Position numbers and translations under genes: made by a program. Positions 25,031 through 33,909 of a stretch of DNA of 64,000 nucleotides are shown piece after piece; positions within the stretch are counted from its first letter, which is position 1; every line of letters starts with the position of its first letter. The DNA is from Thiomicrorhabdus immobilis (GTDB lineage Bacteria > Pseudomonadota > Gammaproteobacteria > Thiomicrospirales > Thiomicrospiraceae): the NCBI RefSeq assembly GCF_021654855.1, contig NZ_AP024202.1, positions 868,001 through 932,000 on the forward strand, written 5' to 3'. The notes under the pieces are model-generated. The model saw only the letters and a program-made list of their open reading frames with translations. It did no database searches and had not been told where the DNA came from.

Positions 25031-26707
25031 ATGCTTATTTCTTCTAATGTTTTACCAGCTGAACAACATGCTGAGGCGATGTCGCTTAAAGACAAAGGGC
25101 AAGCTTTGCCACAAGAGGCAAGCTTTTCAAACTTATTTGCCTCAATGTTTCAAAGGGCTGAAGATAAGCCAGCAAGCTCGGAATCTTTGTTGGATTCGCC
25201 TGCCGGCATCTTGCCTGGTTTGCAAGGCATTGATGTAGAAGCTTTAGACGCTACATCTTTATCTTCACCGGTTTCAGATGTTGCCGTTTTGTCAGGTTTG
25301 GATGGTTTTGACATTTCTGTAAATACTGAGGTTGCTGAAGGAAATGTTTTATCAAGCCTAAATCTTGCAAAAGACGGGGTTCAATCACCAGTTGGTGTTT
25401 CACAAGAATTGGATTCTGCTGAAAGTCCTGGTGTTGCACACAATATCATGAGTCTAGTTGAACATATTGTGGCCTCTAGCAAGGTGGCGGGGGATAATCG
25501 TCTAGTAAAAAACAATTCAAATGAAAATAGCGCCTTAAGAATGGATGAGCCATTGTTAACCGACCTGTCAGAGGAAAAAGTCCTTTCTTCAGAGATGGCT
25601 GATGGGACAATGGTTGATAGTGAGATGCTTTCAAGTACAACCCAGTCAGATGGGCGCGAAAAATTGCCAGCACTAATGATTGACGCCATAAATAATGACG
25701 TCGTTGAAGATGGGTCGAATGGCAATGGTGACGTCAGTTCATATATGCCTGGTTCAGATAGCGATTTAAACGTTATCACTCAAATGGATAGTGAACAAAA
25801 GCCCCAAGTTGGATTGCCGGAGTCCTCAGTAGTTTTGCAAACACCTAGTAGAGAGGGTTCTGAGGTTGATACTGATTTAGCTGTAAATCAGCTTGATTTG
25901 AAAGCGGTTTCTGAGGGAGCGGTTATTGCTTCTTCACCAGGGTCGGCAATGAATGGACATAGTGTAAACACTTCTCAATCGTCGACCTCGGTAGGTAGTT
26001 CAAATTCTCAGAGTCAGGCGCAATGGGGAGCTTCGGGTAGTGAAACTCAGCAGTCATCTTCAAATTCCGCTCAAAATAGCCAATCGTTTTCTCAGGGAAC
26101 GGCTCAGCAGCAGAATCAAATGATGCAAGCACAAATGCAAAAAACGCAGGGTATTGAGCAACAGATGGTTGTGAAAGCAACGGATGAATTGTTGGCTAAG
26201 ACAGATGTTAAAGAGGGGGTGTTAGGTACTGATTTGGTGACAGCTGAACGACGTGTTCAATTGCCATTAGGGATGCAAAGCATCGCGCTTCCAGTTAAGT
26301 CTCCCCAGTGGGGGCAGGCTCTTGGGCAGCGTGTTGTCTATATGGCAAATAATCAGTTGCAACAGGCAAGTATTACATTAAACCCCGACAAGTTAGGTCC
26401 GGTTCAAGTCAAATTACACATGGATAAAGATAAGCAGGTTCATGTCACTATGACGGCACATCATGCAACAACAAGAGAGGCAATGGATAATGCTTTGCCA
26501 AAATTGCGTGAGATGATGGAGCAGGCAGGTATAGACTTAGGGTCTTTGGACGTTGGCGATGATAGGCAGTTTGCCGAAGATATGAACTCACAATCTGGAT
26601 CGAGTAGTGTTCATGTTAATTTAGAAGAACAAGATTCAGATTTGAAAAATGAAATGTCACCTACACAAGTAGTTGCTACAGATAATATTGTTGATTTTTA
26701 CGCCTAG
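25031..26707 (+). CDS. fliK: Hook-length control protein FliK
   Basis: FliK measures hook length and switches export specificity through FlhB. The 558-residue product has a long Ser/Gln/Asp-rich N-terminal ruler region and a conserved C-terminal Flg_hook domain (about residues 415-510) with ITLNPDKLGPVQVKLHM, VTMTAHHATTREAM and LPKLREMMEQAGIDL. It is followed nine bases later by an MCP-like gene. A second FliK-like protein is encoded at 45826-46875. Confidence 0.93.
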   Translation: MLISSNVLPAEQHAEAMSLKDKGQALPQEASFSNLFASMFQRAEDKPASSESLLDSPAGILPGLQGIDVEALDATSLSSPVSDVAVLSGLDGFDISVNTEVAEGNVLSSLNLAKDGVQSPVGVSQELDSAESPGVAHNIMSLVEHIVASSKVAGDNRLVKNNSNENSALRMDEPLLTDLSEEKVLSSEMADGTMVDSEMLSSTTQSDGREKLPALMIDAINNDVVEDGSNGNGDVSSYMPGSDSDLNVITQMDSEQKPQVGLPESSVVLQTPSREGSEVDTDLAVNQLDLKAVSEGAVIASSPGSAMNGHSVNTSQSSTSVGSSNSQSQAQWGASGSETQQSSSNSAQNSQSFSQGTAQQQNQMMQAQMQKTQGIEQQMVVKATDELLAKTDVKEGVLGTDLVTAERRVQLPLGMQSIALPVKSPQWGQALGQRVVYMANNQLQQASITLNPDKLGPVQVKLHMDKDKQVHVTMTAHHATTREAMDNALPKLREMMEQAGIDLGSLDVGDDRQFAEDMNSQSGSSSVHVNLEEQDSDLKNEMSPTQVVATDNIVDFYA

Positions 26708-26716
26708 GAGCGAATT

Positions 26717-27712
26717 ATGAAATTTGTAAAAAGTGTTGCTGCATTCTTTGCTCTGACAGCAACCAATGCATATGCTGATTCAACTATTGCAGGAATCCCG
26801 ACGTTTGGATTTGTCATGATGGTGGTGGTAATCACTGCCGTTGTTGTCGGTGCTTTTGTTTATTTACTATTATGCAATAAGTCTGGAGCTTGTGATCAAT
26901 CCGAGTTAGTTAATGCCATAAAAAATATTATTCAAGAGGATGATCTTGCCACTACGATTGATATTCCGAATTCAGATCCAAAATTGATTAATGCGATAAA
27001 TTCCTTGCTCGAAATGGCTTCGAATCAGGTGACTAAGGAGATGATTGAAAAATCCACTTTTCAATCTAAGGTTGCCGACTTGGACGTGCAGATGGAAGAG
27101 TTGAATGAAACGTTAGCTGCGTGCTATGCACAGCAGCAGATGTCTGCACCAGCTACATCGGCGGCTTTTGATAATAGTGAGTTGTTAGCGTTATCGGCGA
27201 AACTTTCCTCAAAACTTGATGCTTTGAATACGGGATCTTCTCAGGGAATTGAATCAGCGGCGAATGTTATTAATGAAGTGAGCGGTTTAACCAATGAAGT
27301 AACGCACGCTTCAGGAGTGATTAAGCGCCTTGAAGAAGACAGTAGTAATATCGGAACGGTATTGGTTTTGATCAGAGATATTGCAGAGCAAACCAATTTG
27401 TTGGCGTTGAATGCGGCAATCGAAGCTGCTCGTGCGGGAGAGCATGGGCGAGGTTTTGCCGTTGTAGCTGATGAGGTTCGAATTTTAGCGGGTAAAACTC
27501 AGCAGGCCACGACAGAAATCCAGACAATTATTGAGGAATTACAACAACGTGCGAGAAATGCTGTGCAAGTCATGGAAAATGGTCAGAATCGCGTAGGTTC
27601 GACTCAAGAGCAAGCTGGGCGGGTGAGTGAGATATTTAATGGTATTGTCGAGCACCTTTCTGAGTTAAAATCTGCTCAGCAAGAATTATCAGCTGTTATT
27701 CAGAACAGTTAA
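26717..27712 (+). CDS. Short methyl-accepting chemotaxis-like protein in the fli operon
   Basis: The 331-residue product has a signal-peptide-like N-terminus (residues 1-20, ending AYA), about 10 periplasmic residues, one membrane segment (about 30-53), then a cytoplasmic part. The MCP hairpin tip is clear ([32 protein letters not shown], about residues 222-258), but the bundle after the tip stops at residue 331. There is no sensor domain and no HAMP. It may interact with CheA/CheW but cannot sense outside ligands in the usual way. It lies between fliK and motA, an uncommon place, and probably shares their transcript. Confidence 0.85.
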   Translation: MKFVKSVAAFFALTATNAYADSTIAGIPTFGFVMMVVVITAVVVGAFVYLLLCNKSGACDQSELVNAIKNIIQEDDLATTIDIPNSDPKLINAINSLLEMASNQVTKEMIEKSTFQSKVADLDVQMEELNETLAACYAQQQMSAPATSAAFDNSELLALSAKLSSKLDALNTGSSQGIESAANVINEVSGLTNEVTHASGVIKRLEEDSSNIGTVLVLIRDIAEQTNLLALNAAIEAARAGEHGRGFAVVADEVRILAGKTQQATTEIQTIIEELQQRARNAVQVMENGQNRVGSTQEQAGRVSEIFNGIVEHLSELKSAQQELSAVIQNS

Positions 27713-27762
27713 GTAAAGCATAAAAATAAAATAAAGCACCGGATTAAAGGGAAGACTTAAGC

Positions 27763-28614
27763 ATGAAAGCAATAGTAGGTACACTTGTTGTAATCGGTAC
27801 CTTACTGGGTGGATATTTACCACACGGTAGTATTGGTATTATGATTCAGCCACTAGAGATGGTTATTATCTGTGGTGGAGCTTTGGGTGCCTATATCATT
27901 GCTAACCCAGGCTGGGTTGTTAAAGCGGGTTTTTCTCAGGGTTTAGGGTTGGCCAAACCACATCATGTTAACAAAGAACTCTTTATGGAGTTGTTAGGTT
28001 TGATGTTCAAAATATTCAATAAGGCTAGAAGAGAAGGTTTGATGTCTATCGAAGCTGATGTTGAAGACCCTCATGCGAGCGAGTTATTCAATAGCGCTCC
28101 CAAAGTCGCTGCAGATCATCATGCAATCGATTTTATCTGTGATTACCTACGACTGATGATTAGTGGTGCGAGTAACCCATATCAATTAGAGGACTTGATG
28201 ATCCTAGAGTTGGATGCTCATCATCATGAGGCTATGATGCCAAGTGGTGCTGTTGGTAAGGTTTCTGAAGCATTGCCGGCATTTGGTATCGTTGCAGCCG
28301 TTTTGGGTATCGTCATCACTATGAGTTATCTTGATGCCGGTCCAATGGAGATCGCCCATCACATGTCAGTGGCATTGGTTGGTACCTTTTTAGGTATTCT
28401 TATCGCTTATGGTTTTATTGCGCCGATTTCTTCTGAGTTAGCAAACCGTGCTGAAGCTGAAAGTGCTTTCTATTCGGTGATTAAAACCTGTTTGATGGCT
28501 AACCTGAATGGTTATGCCCCTCAGGTGGCAGTGGAATTTGGCCGTAAAGCGGTGCCTAGCCATGAACGTCCGACTTTTACTGAAGTCGATGAATTTTTAC
28601 AGAGTCAGAAGTAA
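27763..28614 (+). CDS. motA: Flagellar stator protein MotA
   Basis: MotA forms the pentameric ring of the stator ion channel. The 283-residue product has four membrane segments, two N-terminal and two C-terminal (ALPAFGIVAAVLGIVITM and VGTFLGILIAYGFIAP), with the large cytoplasmic loop between. AGGGAAG precedes the ATG. It pairs with motB 36 bases downstream. Presence inside the fli operon means the stator is co-expressed with the rotor and export genes. Confidence 0.95.
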   Translation: MKAIVGTLVVIGTLLGGYLPHGSIGIMIQPLEMVIICGGALGAYIIANPGWVVKAGFSQGLGLAKPHHVNKELFMELLGLMFKIFNKARREGLMSIEADVEDPHASELFNSAPKVAADHHAIDFICDYLRLMISGASNPYQLEDLMILELDAHHHEAMMPSGAVGKVSEALPAFGIVAAVLGIVITMSYLDAGPMEIAHHMSVALVGTFLGILIAYGFIAPISSELANRAEAESAFYSVIKTCLMANLNGYAPQVAVEFGRKAVPSHERPTFTEVDEFLQSQK

Positions 28615-28650
28615 AAAATAATTAATAATCTTAACGCTAGTTGAACTGCT

Positions 28651-29532
28651 ATGGCTGATGAACAATCCATCATTATAAAACGCTTAAACAAGTGTCCGCA
28701 TGTCGCTCATGGTGGGGCATGGAAAATTGCGTTTGCGGATTTCATGACAGCAACAGCGGCATTCTTTTTAATGCTGTGGGTTTTAGGTGGAACCAATGAT
28801 GAAGAGATGAAGGCCATGGCTGAGTTCTTTAGAGATCCAACTGTGATTGAGTCATCTCCTATGTCATTGGTAGAATCGAAAGAGGCGGGAAGAACTTCCG
28901 ATGCCATGATTGATATGGGTGGTTTTAAAGATTCGCCGAAAGGGCAGGAAGGTGATGAAGATGGTTCTGGCAAGGCTCAAGAAAAGGCTCAAATGGAGGC
29001 GATGAAGCTTGAGTTAGAACAAAAAATAGCCGAAAGTCCGACCCTAAAAGAGCTTAAAGAACAGTTGAAGATTGATGTCACGCCTAACGGTTTGCAAGTT
29101 CAGATTTTAGATGACCGTAAGCGTCCAATGTTTGGTTCAGGTGTAGATCTTCCAAAAGAGTATGCATCAAAATTACTGCAAGAAGTTGGTAAGGTTCTAT
29201 CGACTACCAATAATAAAATCAGTATTGCCGGACATACCGACTCTTCTGGATATCATGATAGTTCAGAATATACAAACTGGGAGTTGTCTGCCGATAGAGC
29301 AAATGCCGCGAGAAGGTTGCTGTTGCAAGGCGGTGTCAACCCAGAACGAATTGCTCAAGCGGTCGGAATGGCTGATACCGTGCCGTTTGATAAGGAAAAT
29401 CCGTATAATCCTCGCAACAGAAGGATTAGTATCATTGTTTTGAATAAAGAAGCTGAAGAGCGTTTGCGTAGTTTAAGTGATGCTCCTAAAGTAGAAGATT
29501 TAAGTAAAGAGTTGTTATTAACGCCTAATTAA
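28651..29532 (+). CDS. motB: Flagellar stator protein MotB
   Basis: MotB anchors the stator to peptidoglycan and carries the ion-binding Asp. The 293-residue product has an N-terminal cytoplasmic segment, one membrane helix with Asp30 in FADFMTATAAFFLMLWV, a plug region, and a C-terminal OmpA-like domain (about residues 145-275) with IAGHTDSSGYHDSSEYTNWE, LSADRANAARRLLL and NPYNPRNRRISI. The local pattern around Asp30 resembles proton-type stators, though coupling ion cannot be settled by this alone. Confidence 0.95.
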   Translation: MADEQSIIIKRLNKCPHVAHGGAWKIAFADFMTATAAFFLMLWVLGGTNDEEMKAMAEFFRDPTVIESSPMSLVESKEAGRTSDAMIDMGGFKDSPKGQEGDEDGSGKAQEKAQMEAMKLELEQKIAESPTLKELKEQLKIDVTPNGLQVQILDDRKRPMFGSGVDLPKEYASKLLQEVGKVLSTTNNKISIAGHTDSSGYHDSSEYTNWELSADRANAARRLLLQGGVNPERIAQAVGMADTVPFDKENPYNPRNRRISIIVLNKEAEERLRSLSDAPKVEDLSKELLLTPN

Positions 29533-29558
29533 CCCAATGACGAGAAAAGGGAATTATT

Positions 29559-30173
29559 ATGTCTGAAGAAGTTAAAGAAGAAAAGAAAAGTGGTGGTGGC
29601 AAAGGCCTTATTATTGCTTTATTAGTGGTGGTTATTCTTCTCTTAATTGGTATTGGGGTAATGGCTTTTCTACTGCTTAGTAGTGATAAGCATGCGGAAG
29701 ATAAAACAAGTGATACAGAGGTTCACGCTTCAGCCGAACATGGCGATGGCGGGCATGGTGATGAGCAAACTGATGGTCATGATGTTGGTCATGCTAAAGA
29801 ATATTCGCCAAAATATAAACAGTTTGAACCGCCTGCTCCAGAAGCTCCACCATCGTATTTCACCATGGATAAGTTTGTGGTGAATTTTTACGGTGATGGT
29901 CAGGCCAAGTTTTTAGCGGTGGATTTAAAGTTTATGTCCTATTATCCACAATTGGTCGGCGATGCCGGTGAAATGGAACATTTACGCCCAATCTTAAAAA
30001 ATGACATTGAGCGTTTGTTGCGAAATCAACACTACAATGAATTAAGTAAACCTGACGGACCTGATAAGCTACGAGCTGATATTTTGGACGTAACCCGTAA
30101 AGTTTTAGAAAAACATAATATCTATCCAGATTTACTGGAAGATGTTTATATGACACGTTTTGTCATGCAGTAA
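29559..30173 (+). CDS. fliL: Basal body-associated protein FliL, His/Asp-rich linker
   Basis: FliL surrounds the stator and supports torque or proton flow. The 204-residue product has a short Lys-rich cytoplasmic start, one membrane helix (about residues 16-40), a periplasmic linker rich in His, Asp and Gly (residues 45-80, with repeated GHGDE/DGHDVGH motifs), and the FliL domain (SYFTMDKFVVNFYGDGQAKF). The linker could bind metal ions, an inference from composition only. It begins the fliLMNOPQR block. Confidence 0.93.
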   Translation: MSEEVKEEKKSGGGKGLIIALLVVVILLLIGIGVMAFLLLSSDKHAEDKTSDTEVHASAEHGDGGHGDEQTDGHDVGHAKEYSPKYKQFEPPAPEAPPSYFTMDKFVVNFYGDGQAKFLAVDLKFMSYYPQLVGDAGEMEHLRPILKNDIERLLRNQHYNELSKPDGPDKLRADILDVTRKVLEKHNIYPDLLEDVYMTRFVMQ

Positions 30174-30183
30174 GGCGATTTAA

Positions 30184-31203
30184 ATGGATGATATCTTAAG
30201 TCAAGATGAAGTCGATGCCCTATTAAAAGGGATGGGTGGCGGCGATGTGGAAACTGAAGGTGATGATACTTCAGGGGCGCAGGGTGCCAAAGTCTATGAC
30301 TTTACCAATCAGGAACGTATCGTACGTGGGCGTCTTCCTGCTTTAGATATTATTAATGAACGTTTTGCACGAGGCTTCCAACGCCATTTCAATGAAATGA
30401 TTATGGCGAGTGTTGAGGTTACCGCAGGTGAAGTGAAAATCATTAAAATGATTGATTACTTGCGTAATCTTTTTGTACCGACAAGTTTAAATATCTATCG
30501 CATTAATCCCCTCAATGGAGTGTCGTTATTCACTTTAGACTCAAAGTTGATCTTTACCGCAGTTGATATTTATTTTGGAGGAACAGGTTTATTGCCTTTC
30601 AAAATTGAAGGTAGGGAATATACTCCGGTTGAAATGAGTATGGTGCGTAGTATTCTGGATATTACCTCAGAGAACATGCGTAAAGCATGGGGCCCTGTAA
30701 TGGATATCGAGATCGAGTATATGCATTCGGAAATGAACCCTAAATTTGCCGGAATTGTTGATCCGACTGACATGATTATTGTCAGTCCTATTAACGTCCG
30801 TTTTGAGGGGGTTGAAGGGCGTGTAGACATTGTTATGCCTTACGCAATGTTGGAACCCGTCAGAGATAAACTTGAAGAGGGTATGCAGAACCTTCAAGGT
30901 GAAAGCGATAATCGTTGGTCTAGAACCTTAAAAGAAGAAGCCAAGAATATTGAAATCGACTTAAGTGTGAGCTTGGCCGAGCTCCACATGAATGTTGATG
31001 ACTTAATGAAAATGGAAAAAGGCGATATTATTCCATTAGAAATGCCAAAAACGGTGACTGTTAAAGCCGAAAATATTGCGATAATGCGCGGTAAGCTTGG
31101 TGAAAGTCATAATAAGAAAGCTGTAAAAATTGAACAAGTTTTACGTCACCCCGCTTATCAAGAGCGAACGATAGACAATGTTAAGGAGTGGTACGATGAG
31201 TGA
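30184..31203 (+). CDS. fliM: Flagellar motor switch protein FliM
   Basis: FliM is the C-ring protein that binds CheY-P. The 339-residue product opens with the CheY-binding peptide DDILSQDEVDALLKGMGGG, followed by the CheC-like middle domain (VRGRLPALDIINERFARGF) and a SpoA C-terminal domain. Its end overlaps the start of fliN by eight bases. Confidence 0.97.
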   Translation: MDDILSQDEVDALLKGMGGGDVETEGDDTSGAQGAKVYDFTNQERIVRGRLPALDIINERFARGFQRHFNEMIMASVEVTAGEVKIIKMIDYLRNLFVPTSLNIYRINPLNGVSLFTLDSKLIFTAVDIYFGGTGLLPFKIEGREYTPVEMSMVRSILDITSENMRKAWGPVMDIEIEYMHSEMNPKFAGIVDPTDMIIVSPINVRFEGVEGRVDIVMPYAMLEPVRDKLEEGMQNLQGESDNRWSRTLKEEAKNIEIDLSVSLAELHMNVDDLMKMEKGDIIPLEMPKTVTVKAENIAIMRGKLGESHNKKAVKIEQVLRHPAYQERTIDNVKEWYDE

Positions 31204-31651
31204 TGAAGAAGATTTAAGTGCGTGGGGCGATGCATTAGCGGAACAAGCGGAATCTGAAGGTGGTTCGGATGATCCGTGGGGTGATGCTTTATCTGAGCAA
31301 GCCGATGCCGAAGCTGCGAATGCTGGGGCTGAGGCGATCAGCTCTGCTGCATTTGATGAGTTAGCTGCCGAACGCGGCAATAGTAAGGATAAAGTCGACC
31401 TAGATGTGTTGATGGATATTCCTGTTACCCTTCAGTTGGAGATTGGGCGAGCGAAAGTATCCATCCGTAATTTGTTGTCTTATACGCAGGGTTCCGTGGT
31501 GGAAATGGACCGTTTGGCCGGAGAGCCTTTGGATTTATTAGTTAATGGCACATTAATCGCTCACGGCGAAGTGGTTGTTATCAATGATAAATTTGGGGTT
31601 CGATTGACAGATGTTGTAAGCCCGCAAGAACGTATTAAGAAACTTAAATAA
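31196..31651 (+). CDS. fliN: Flagellar motor switch protein FliN
   Basis: FliN forms the base of the C ring. I choose ATG 31196 (MSDEEDLSAWGD, 151 residues) because AAGGAG at 31183-31188 is seven bases upstream; an ATG at 31178 precedes that site. The N-terminal tail repeats an acidic motif: AWGDALAEQAE and PWGDALSEQAD. The SpoA domain occupies the last 85 residues (LMDIPVTLQLEIGRAKVSI, VVVINDKFGVRLTDVVSP). Confidence 0.95.
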   Translation: MSDEEDLSAWGDALAEQAESEGGSDDPWGDALSEQADAEAANAGAEAISSAAFDELAAERGNSKDKVDLDVLMDIPVTLQLEIGRAKVSIRNLLSYTQGSVVEMDRLAGEPLDLLVNGTLIAHGEVVVINDKFGVRLTDVVSPQERIKKLK

Positions 31652-32115
31652 TGCCAATGAAATATTTTAACCAGGCCTGGTTATCTTTTGTTTTAACGTT
31701 TTATTCGTTGTCTGCTGCGGCTGAGACAAAAGCCTCCACTTCAATTGGTGAAGGTGTCACTCAGCCAAGTGAATATTTCGGACAAATCGTCTTCTCTTTA
31801 GTGCTTGTCCTGTTGATTATCTTCATTTCCGCATGGCTGTTAAGACGTTATGGCCGCTTTCCAGGTGTCGCGGAAGGCAATTTGAAAGTACTTGGAGCCT
31901 TGTCGGTTGGACAGCGTGAACGGATACTTTTGTTACAGGTGGGAAGCGAACAGATTTTAGTCGGTGTTACCAGTAGCAGAATATCTCGATTACATCAGCT
32001 TGAAGTCCCTGTAGAAGTAAAGGATAATGTGCCGGTTAGCAGTCAGTTTTCGCAACGTTTACAAGAAGCGTTAAAACCTAAGGAAAATAAGCCACACGAC
32101 CGTGAAGACCATTAA
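31651..32115 (+). CDS. fliO: Flagellar export protein FliO
   Basis: FliO helps assemble the FliP ring of the export gate. The 154-residue product has an N-terminal signal-like segment, one membrane helix (about residues 44-66, FSLVLVLLIIFISAWLLRRYG), and a cytoplasmic FliO domain with LKVLGALSVGQRERILLLQ. The ATG overlaps the fliN stop by one base (TAATG). The first codons contain the palindromic repeat at 31669-31682. Confidence 0.9.
   Translation: MPMKYFNQAWLSFVLTFYSLSAAAETKASTSIGEGVTQPSEYFGQIVFSLVLVLLIIFISAWLLRRYGRFPGVAEGNLKVLGALSVGQRERILLLQVGSEQILVGVTSSRISRLHQLEVPVEVKDNVPVSSQFSQRLQEALKPKENKPHDREDH
31669..31682. repeat. 14-bp perfect palindrome AACCAGGCCTGGTT in fliO
   Basis: Full copy of the window-wide motif extended by one matching base pair on each side. 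It is read in the Asn-Gln-Ala-Trp frame. Confidence 0.8.
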
Positions 32116-32854
32116 GCCACTTCTCTTATTAGCTTTAACTTTTTTTCCTATTTTAACCTGGGCAATGCCAGGTATTCCTGCATTTACCGTAGAAACGGAT
32201 GCGGCGGGTAATCAAGATTACACCTTAACCATCCAGATTTTATTGTTGATGACGGGGTTAACCCTGTTGCCAGCGGCGTTAATTGCCACCACTTCTTTCT
32301 TACGGATTGTGATTGTGTTAGGTCTGCTTAGGCAAGCTTTAGGTACTATGCAAACCCCTTCAAACCAAGTCTTGATAGGACTTTCCTTGTTCTTGACCTT
32401 ATTCATCATGACGCCCGTTTTGGATAAGGTTTATAGCACCGCTGTTGCACCATATTTAGATGAGCAGATTCAGTTCAAAGAAGCGGTGGAGTTGGGTTCT
32501 AAGCCAATGCATCAGTTTATGTTGCAACAAACCCGAGAAGATGATTTGGGGATGTTCGCCGAAATGGCCGACGTCACCCTAAATGATCCGCAAACCGTAC
32601 CGTTTAAAGTGCTTATTCCGGCCTTTATGACCAGTGAACTAAAGACCGCTTTTCAAATCGGTTTTATGCTATTTATCCCTTTCTTAATTATCGATTTAGT
32701 CGTGGCGAGTTTATTGATGTCTATGGGTATGATGATGCTGTCGCCGATGATTATTTCTTTGCCATTTAAATTGATGCTGTTTGTTTTAATCGATGGCTGG
32801 GCGTTAGTCGTGGGAACATTAGCTAACAGTTTCGTTGTGCCCGGAGGGATATGA
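32102..32854 (+). CDS. fliP: Flagellar export gate protein FliP
   Basis: FliP forms the core ring of the export gate in the inner membrane. The 250-residue product has an N-terminal signal sequence (to about residue 21), then four membrane segments with family motifs ATTSFLRIVIVLGLLRQALG, TPSNQVLIGLSLFLTLFIM and LIPAFMTSELKTAFQIGF. It starts with GTG at 32102, overlapping fliO by 14 bases. Confidence 0.96.
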   Translation: MKTIKPLLLLALTFFPILTWAMPGIPAFTVETDAAGNQDYTLTIQILLLMTGLTLLPAALIATTSFLRIVIVLGLLRQALGTMQTPSNQVLIGLSLFLTLFIMTPVLDKVYSTAVAPYLDEQIQFKEAVELGSKPMHQFMLQQTREDDLGMFAEMADVTLNDPQTVPFKVLIPAFMTSELKTAFQIGFMLFIPFLIIDLVVASLLMSMGMMMLSPMIISLPFKLMLFVLIDGWALVVGTLANSFVVPGGI

Positions 32855-33123
32855 TGCAAGAAGAGTTTGTATTGTCACTCGGTCAAAAGATGTTGGAAGT
32901 GACAGCGATGTTGGCTGGTCCTTTGCTCATTCCCGCACTGGTCATTGGTTTGATTGTCGGGATGTTTCAAGCGGCAACCCAAATCAATGAGATGACCTTA
33001 AGTTTCATCCCTAAGTTGGCTGTCGTCGGTATCGCGCTGGTTGTAGCCGGGCCATGGATGTTGAACACCTTAATCTCTTTTACCAAAGAGTTGTACCAAA
33101 ACATTCCAGCTTTAATAGGCTAA
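32851..33123 (+). CDS. fliQ: Flagellar export gate protein FliQ
   Basis: FliQ packs around the FliP/FliR gate. The 90-residue product has two hydrophobic helices (GPLLIPALVIGLIVGMFQAAT and IALVVAGPWMLNTLI) around QINEMTLSFIPK. Its ATG overlaps the fliP stop codon. Confidence 0.96.
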   Translation: MMQEEFVLSLGQKMLEVTAMLAGPLLIPALVIGLIVGMFQAATQINEMTLSFIPKLAVVGIALVVAGPWMLNTLISFTKELYQNIPALIG

Positions 33124-33126
33124 AAA

Positions 33127-33906
33127 ATGACTTTTAACTACCCAGAATTTTTGCAGCTGGTTGGTTTGTACTTCTATCCCTTCGTACGCATTGGTGCAAT
33201 GCTCTCCATTATTCCCTTATACGGCATTCGAGCGGTTCCTGTTCGCGGACGTGTCATTCTTGCCGTGTTTTTAACTATTGTCATTGCGCCTGCATTGGCT
33301 TTGCCTCCTCCTGTGGATCCTTTCTCGTGGAGAGGGGTTTTATTTATTCTGCAGCAAGTCTTGATTGGTTTAGCGATGGGGGTCGTGTTTTTAGTCGTTT
33401 TCCAGGCTTTTGTGGTAGCGGGGCATTTAATCGCGATGGGGATGGGTTTGGCGTTTGCATCGATGGTCGATCCTGGAAGTGGTGTACAGGCGCCGGTGGT
33501 TGCACAATATTTCACCATTGTGGTGACTTTGCTATTTTTGGCTATGAATGGTCATTTATTGGTCATTCAGGTCATGGTGGACAGTTTTGAGTATCTTCCG
33601 ATAGGCATTAACTTCTTAAATGCGGAAAGCCTACGGCTTTTAGTCGAGTTTGGAAGCTATATGTTCTCTGCTGGTGTTTTAGTTGCGTTGCCGGCTATTA
33701 CCGCTCTATTGCTGATTAACGTTGCCTTTGGGGTCGTGACAAGGGCGGCACCGGCTTTGAATATTTTTGCGGTAGGTTTTCCGGTGACCTTGATAACAGG
33801 CCTGGTCATGCTTTCATTGACGACCCCGCTGATACTGCCACATCTGCAAGAGTTGATTCATCGAGCATTGGAGGTGATTACTCAGTTAAGGTTAACAGGA
33901 GGCTAA
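33127..33906 (+). CDS. fliR: Flagellar export gate protein FliR
   Basis: FliR is the single-copy subunit completing the gate. The 259-residue product is an integral membrane protein with about six helices and family features such as FVRIGAMLSIIPLYGIRAVPVR, GMGLAFASMVDPGSG and PALNIFAVGFPVTLITGL. It contains a repeat copy ACAGGCCTGGT at 33796-33806. Confidence 0.95.
   Translation: MTFNYPEFLQLVGLYFYPFVRIGAMLSIIPLYGIRAVPVRGRVILAVFLTIVIAPALALPPPVDPFSWRGVLFILQQVLIGLAMGVVFLVVFQAFVVAGHLIAMGMGLAFASMVDPGSGVQAPVVAQYFTIVVTLLFLAMNGHLLVIQVMVDSFEYLPIGINFLNAESLRLLVEFGSYMFSAGVLVALPAITALLLINVAFGVVTRAAPALNIFAVGFPVTLITGLVMLSLTTPLILPHLQELIHRALEVITQLRLTGG
33796..33806. repeat. Copy of the CAGGCCTGGT motif in fliR
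   Basis: ACAGGCCTGGT in the Thr-Gly-Leu-Val frame. Confidence 0.6.
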
Positions 33907-33909
33907 GCA

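Noticed and set aside
27713-27762. Possible sigma28 promoter before motA (TAAA with CCGGATTAA)
   Set aside because: No alignment gives both a correct spacer and a good -10, and upstream genes can supply the transcript.
33174-33518. Long reverse-strand open frame opposite fliR
   Set aside because: It lies fully opposite a well-conserved gene, has no ribosome site, and its residues do not resemble any protein. Other antisense frames, such as those over ftsK (55634-56128) and gcvP (61001-61462), were left out for the same reason.
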